A stretch of DNA of 64,000 nt from Parapontixanthobacter aurantiacus (lineage in GTDB: Bacteria; Pseudomonadota; Alphaproteobacteria; Sphingomonadales; Sphingomonadaceae). Shown here in pieces: positions 62,756 through 64,000 of this stretch (positions are counted from its first letter, which is position 1; every line of letters starts with the position of its first letter). Below the pieces are notes generated by a model, which was not told the DNA's origin, searched no databases, and saw only the letters and a program-made list of their open reading frames with translations. The DNA is taken from NCBI RefSeq assembly GCF_009827635.1, contig NZ_WTYW01000001.1, positions 390,001-454,000 of the forward strand. The letters are read 5' to 3'. Both the position numbers and the translations under genes were made by a program.

Positions 62756-64000
62756 ATGCGAGGGCTCCGCGATCCGATCCGCCTCATTCCCGTGCTCTTC
62801 CTGTGCGCGATCGTCGTGGGTACGATCCTTCTCAGCCTGCCCTTCGCCACGACCTCCGGCGTCCATGCGCCGTTTCTGACAGCCCTGTTCACGGCCACTT
62901 CGGCGGTCGCGGTGACCGGCCTCATCGTGGTCGACACGCCGACCTACTGGTCCGTTTTCGGGCAGGTATCGATCCTGCTGATGTTCCAGATCGGCGGCTT
63001 TGGAATAATGACGGCCGCAACGCTCTTCGGTCTCATGGTTGGCCGAGGCGTGGGTCTGCGCGAACGAATGGCGACTCAGGTAGAGCGAAATCGGCTGGAA
63101 ACAGGCGATGCCGCCTCCGTCCTGCGCCTGATCTTCGCGGTCACGCTCACGGTCGAAGCGCTCGTCGCGATCATCCTCGCGGCGCGTTTAATGCTCGCTT
63201 ACGATATGCCGGCAGGCAACGCCTTGTGGCACGGCGTCTTCCATTCCGTTAGCGCTTTCAACAATGCGGGCTTTTCGGTCAATTCCGACAGCCTTATCGG
63301 CTACCAGACCGATGTCTACATCCTCGGTCCGATCATGTTCACAGTTGTCCTCACGGCGCTCGGTTTCCCGGTCCTGCAGGACATTCGGACCACGAGGCTG
63401 CGTTGGCGCCGCTGGACGCTTCACACGAAGGTCACCGTTGCGGGAACCGTCGCACTGCTGCTGGTGGGATTCCTCTCGATCCTCGCGTCGGAGTGGTACA
63501 ATCCGGGCACGCTCGGTCCCATGGATGTCGGCGGCAAGGTGCTGAATGCGTCCTTCCACTCCGTCATGCCGCGCACTGCCGGCTTCAACAGCCTCGATGT
63601 CAGCGCATTTCACGACGAAACGCTGATGGTAAACTTCATTCTGATGTTCGTCGGCGGCGGGAGCGCCGGGACCGCGGGCGGCATCAAGGTGACGACCTTC
63701 TTCGTCTTGTTCGCGATCGTGTTGTCCGAAGTGCTCGGGCGGCGCGATGCCGGTCTGTTCGGGCGCCGGTTCGGCAAGGAGATCGAGCGGCAGGCGCTAT
63801 CGGTGACCGTCCTGTCCGCAAGCCTGATTTTCGTGGCGACCACTTACATCGCGTCGATCAGTCCGCTTCCGCTCGACGATATCCTGTTCGAATGCATCTC
63901 GGCATTCTCGACCGTCGGGCTTTCGACGGGGATCACCGCGGACCTGCCGCCGAGCGCGCAGCTCGTCATCGCGGCCCTCATGTTCATCGGCAGGGTCGGA
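62756..64000 (+). CDS. TrkH/KtrB family potassium transporter, 5' part only
   Basis: The first 415 codons of a K+ channel-like transporter; the gene runs off the right edge. It starts MRGLRDPIRLIPVLFLCAIV. Repeated P-loop elements are visible: ATSAVAVTGLIVVDT, SVSAFNNAGFSVNSDS, SVMPRTAGFNSLDV and AFSTVGLSTGIT, each with the selectivity-filter Gly. The size and the short N terminus favour the KtrB/TrkH type, which needs a cytosolic KtrA/TrkA partner, probably encoded beyond the window. Confidence 0.88.
   Translation, partial: MRGLRDPIRLIPVLFLCAIVVGTILLSLPFATTSGVHAPFLTALFTATSAVAVTGLIVVDTPTYWSVFGQVSILLMFQIGGFGIMTAATLFGLMVGRGVGLRERMATQVERNRLETGDAASVLRLIFAVTLTVEALVAIILAARLMLAYDMPAGNALWHGVFHSVSAFNNAGFSVNSDSLIGYQTDVYILGPIMFTVVLTALGFPVLQDIRTTRLRWRRWTLHTKVTVAGTVALLLVGFLSILASEWYNPGTLGPMDVGGKVLNASFHSVMPRTAGFNSLDVSAFHDETLMVNFILMFVGGGSAGTAGGIKVTTFFVLFAIVLSEVLGRRDAGLFGRRFGKEIERQALSVTVLSASLIFVATTYIASISPLPLDDILFECISAFSTVGLSTGITADLPPSAQLVIAALMFIGRVG

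Overview
The window is GC-rich bacterial chromosome, almost certainly an alphaproteobacterium of the order Sphingomonadales (Erythrobacter-like). This is inferred from a CcrM-type GANTC methyltransferase, a MipZ-like ATPase, TTAACCAT (CtrA-type) half-sites, a TonB-dependent receptor, tandem entericidins, a PntAA/PntAB/PntB transhydrogenase behind a tiny aa3-oxidase subunit IV, and a K+-independent H+-pyrophosphatase. Most genes are housekeeping, tightly packed, and often joined by ATGA/GTGA stop-start overlaps.

Layout. 0-10 kb: 5' part of a CPA1 Na+/H+ antiporter, a soluble chemoreceptor, a DUF885 Tat lipoprotein, a TonB-like protein, an alpha/beta hydrolase, and an Fe-S operon of two tandem cysteine desulfurases plus a 2Fe-2S ferredoxin. 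Then comes a mechanosensitive-channel gene broken by an in-frame amber codon. 10-24 kb: DJ-1/PfpI protein, parC, a secreted protein, a cca-nudix-DUF1285 operon, an acetyltransferase, a sugar-dehydrogenase-like lipoprotein divergent from rnhB through one shared CATG, ccrM, folP, an SDR and a PhoD-like phosphatase. 24-35 kb: an NtrC-like regulator with a degenerate GAFTGA loop, the transhydrogenase operon, an Asp/Glu racemase-like protein, a subtilase, a four-gene operon starting with dgt, and three tandem 42-residue entericidin lipoproteins. 35-48 kb: solitary cpaF, a PAP2 membrane protein, glmS, a GGDEF-EAL protein, purC / M16 protease / purS / purQ, an HPr-kinase-like gene and tRNA-Phe. 48-59 kb: yacG / RNase G-like / maf / infA, a TonB-dependent receptor, mipZ divergent from uvrC, hppA and thiL. 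59.4-62.7 kb: a looser, accessory-looking stretch with small hypothetical genes, short dispersed repeats and a frameshifted S41-peptidase remnant. From 62.75 kb: the 5' part of a TrkH/KtrB potassium transporter.

Functional links. ccrM, mipZ and the CtrA-type sites belong to the alphaproteobacterial cell-cycle circuit, and two control regions carry close pairs of GANTC sites. purC, purS and purQ serve purine synthesis. The transhydrogenase, the H+-pyrophosphatase and the two end-of-window ion transporters are all tied to membrane ion gradients.

I see no CRISPR array, prophage, IS element, defence island or biosynthetic cluster, and no clear wholly new multi-gene system. The best leads are the amber-interrupted channel gene, the ccrM leader, the entericidin triplet, the first desulfurase without a canonical start codon, and the repeat-rich strip with the peptidase remnant.
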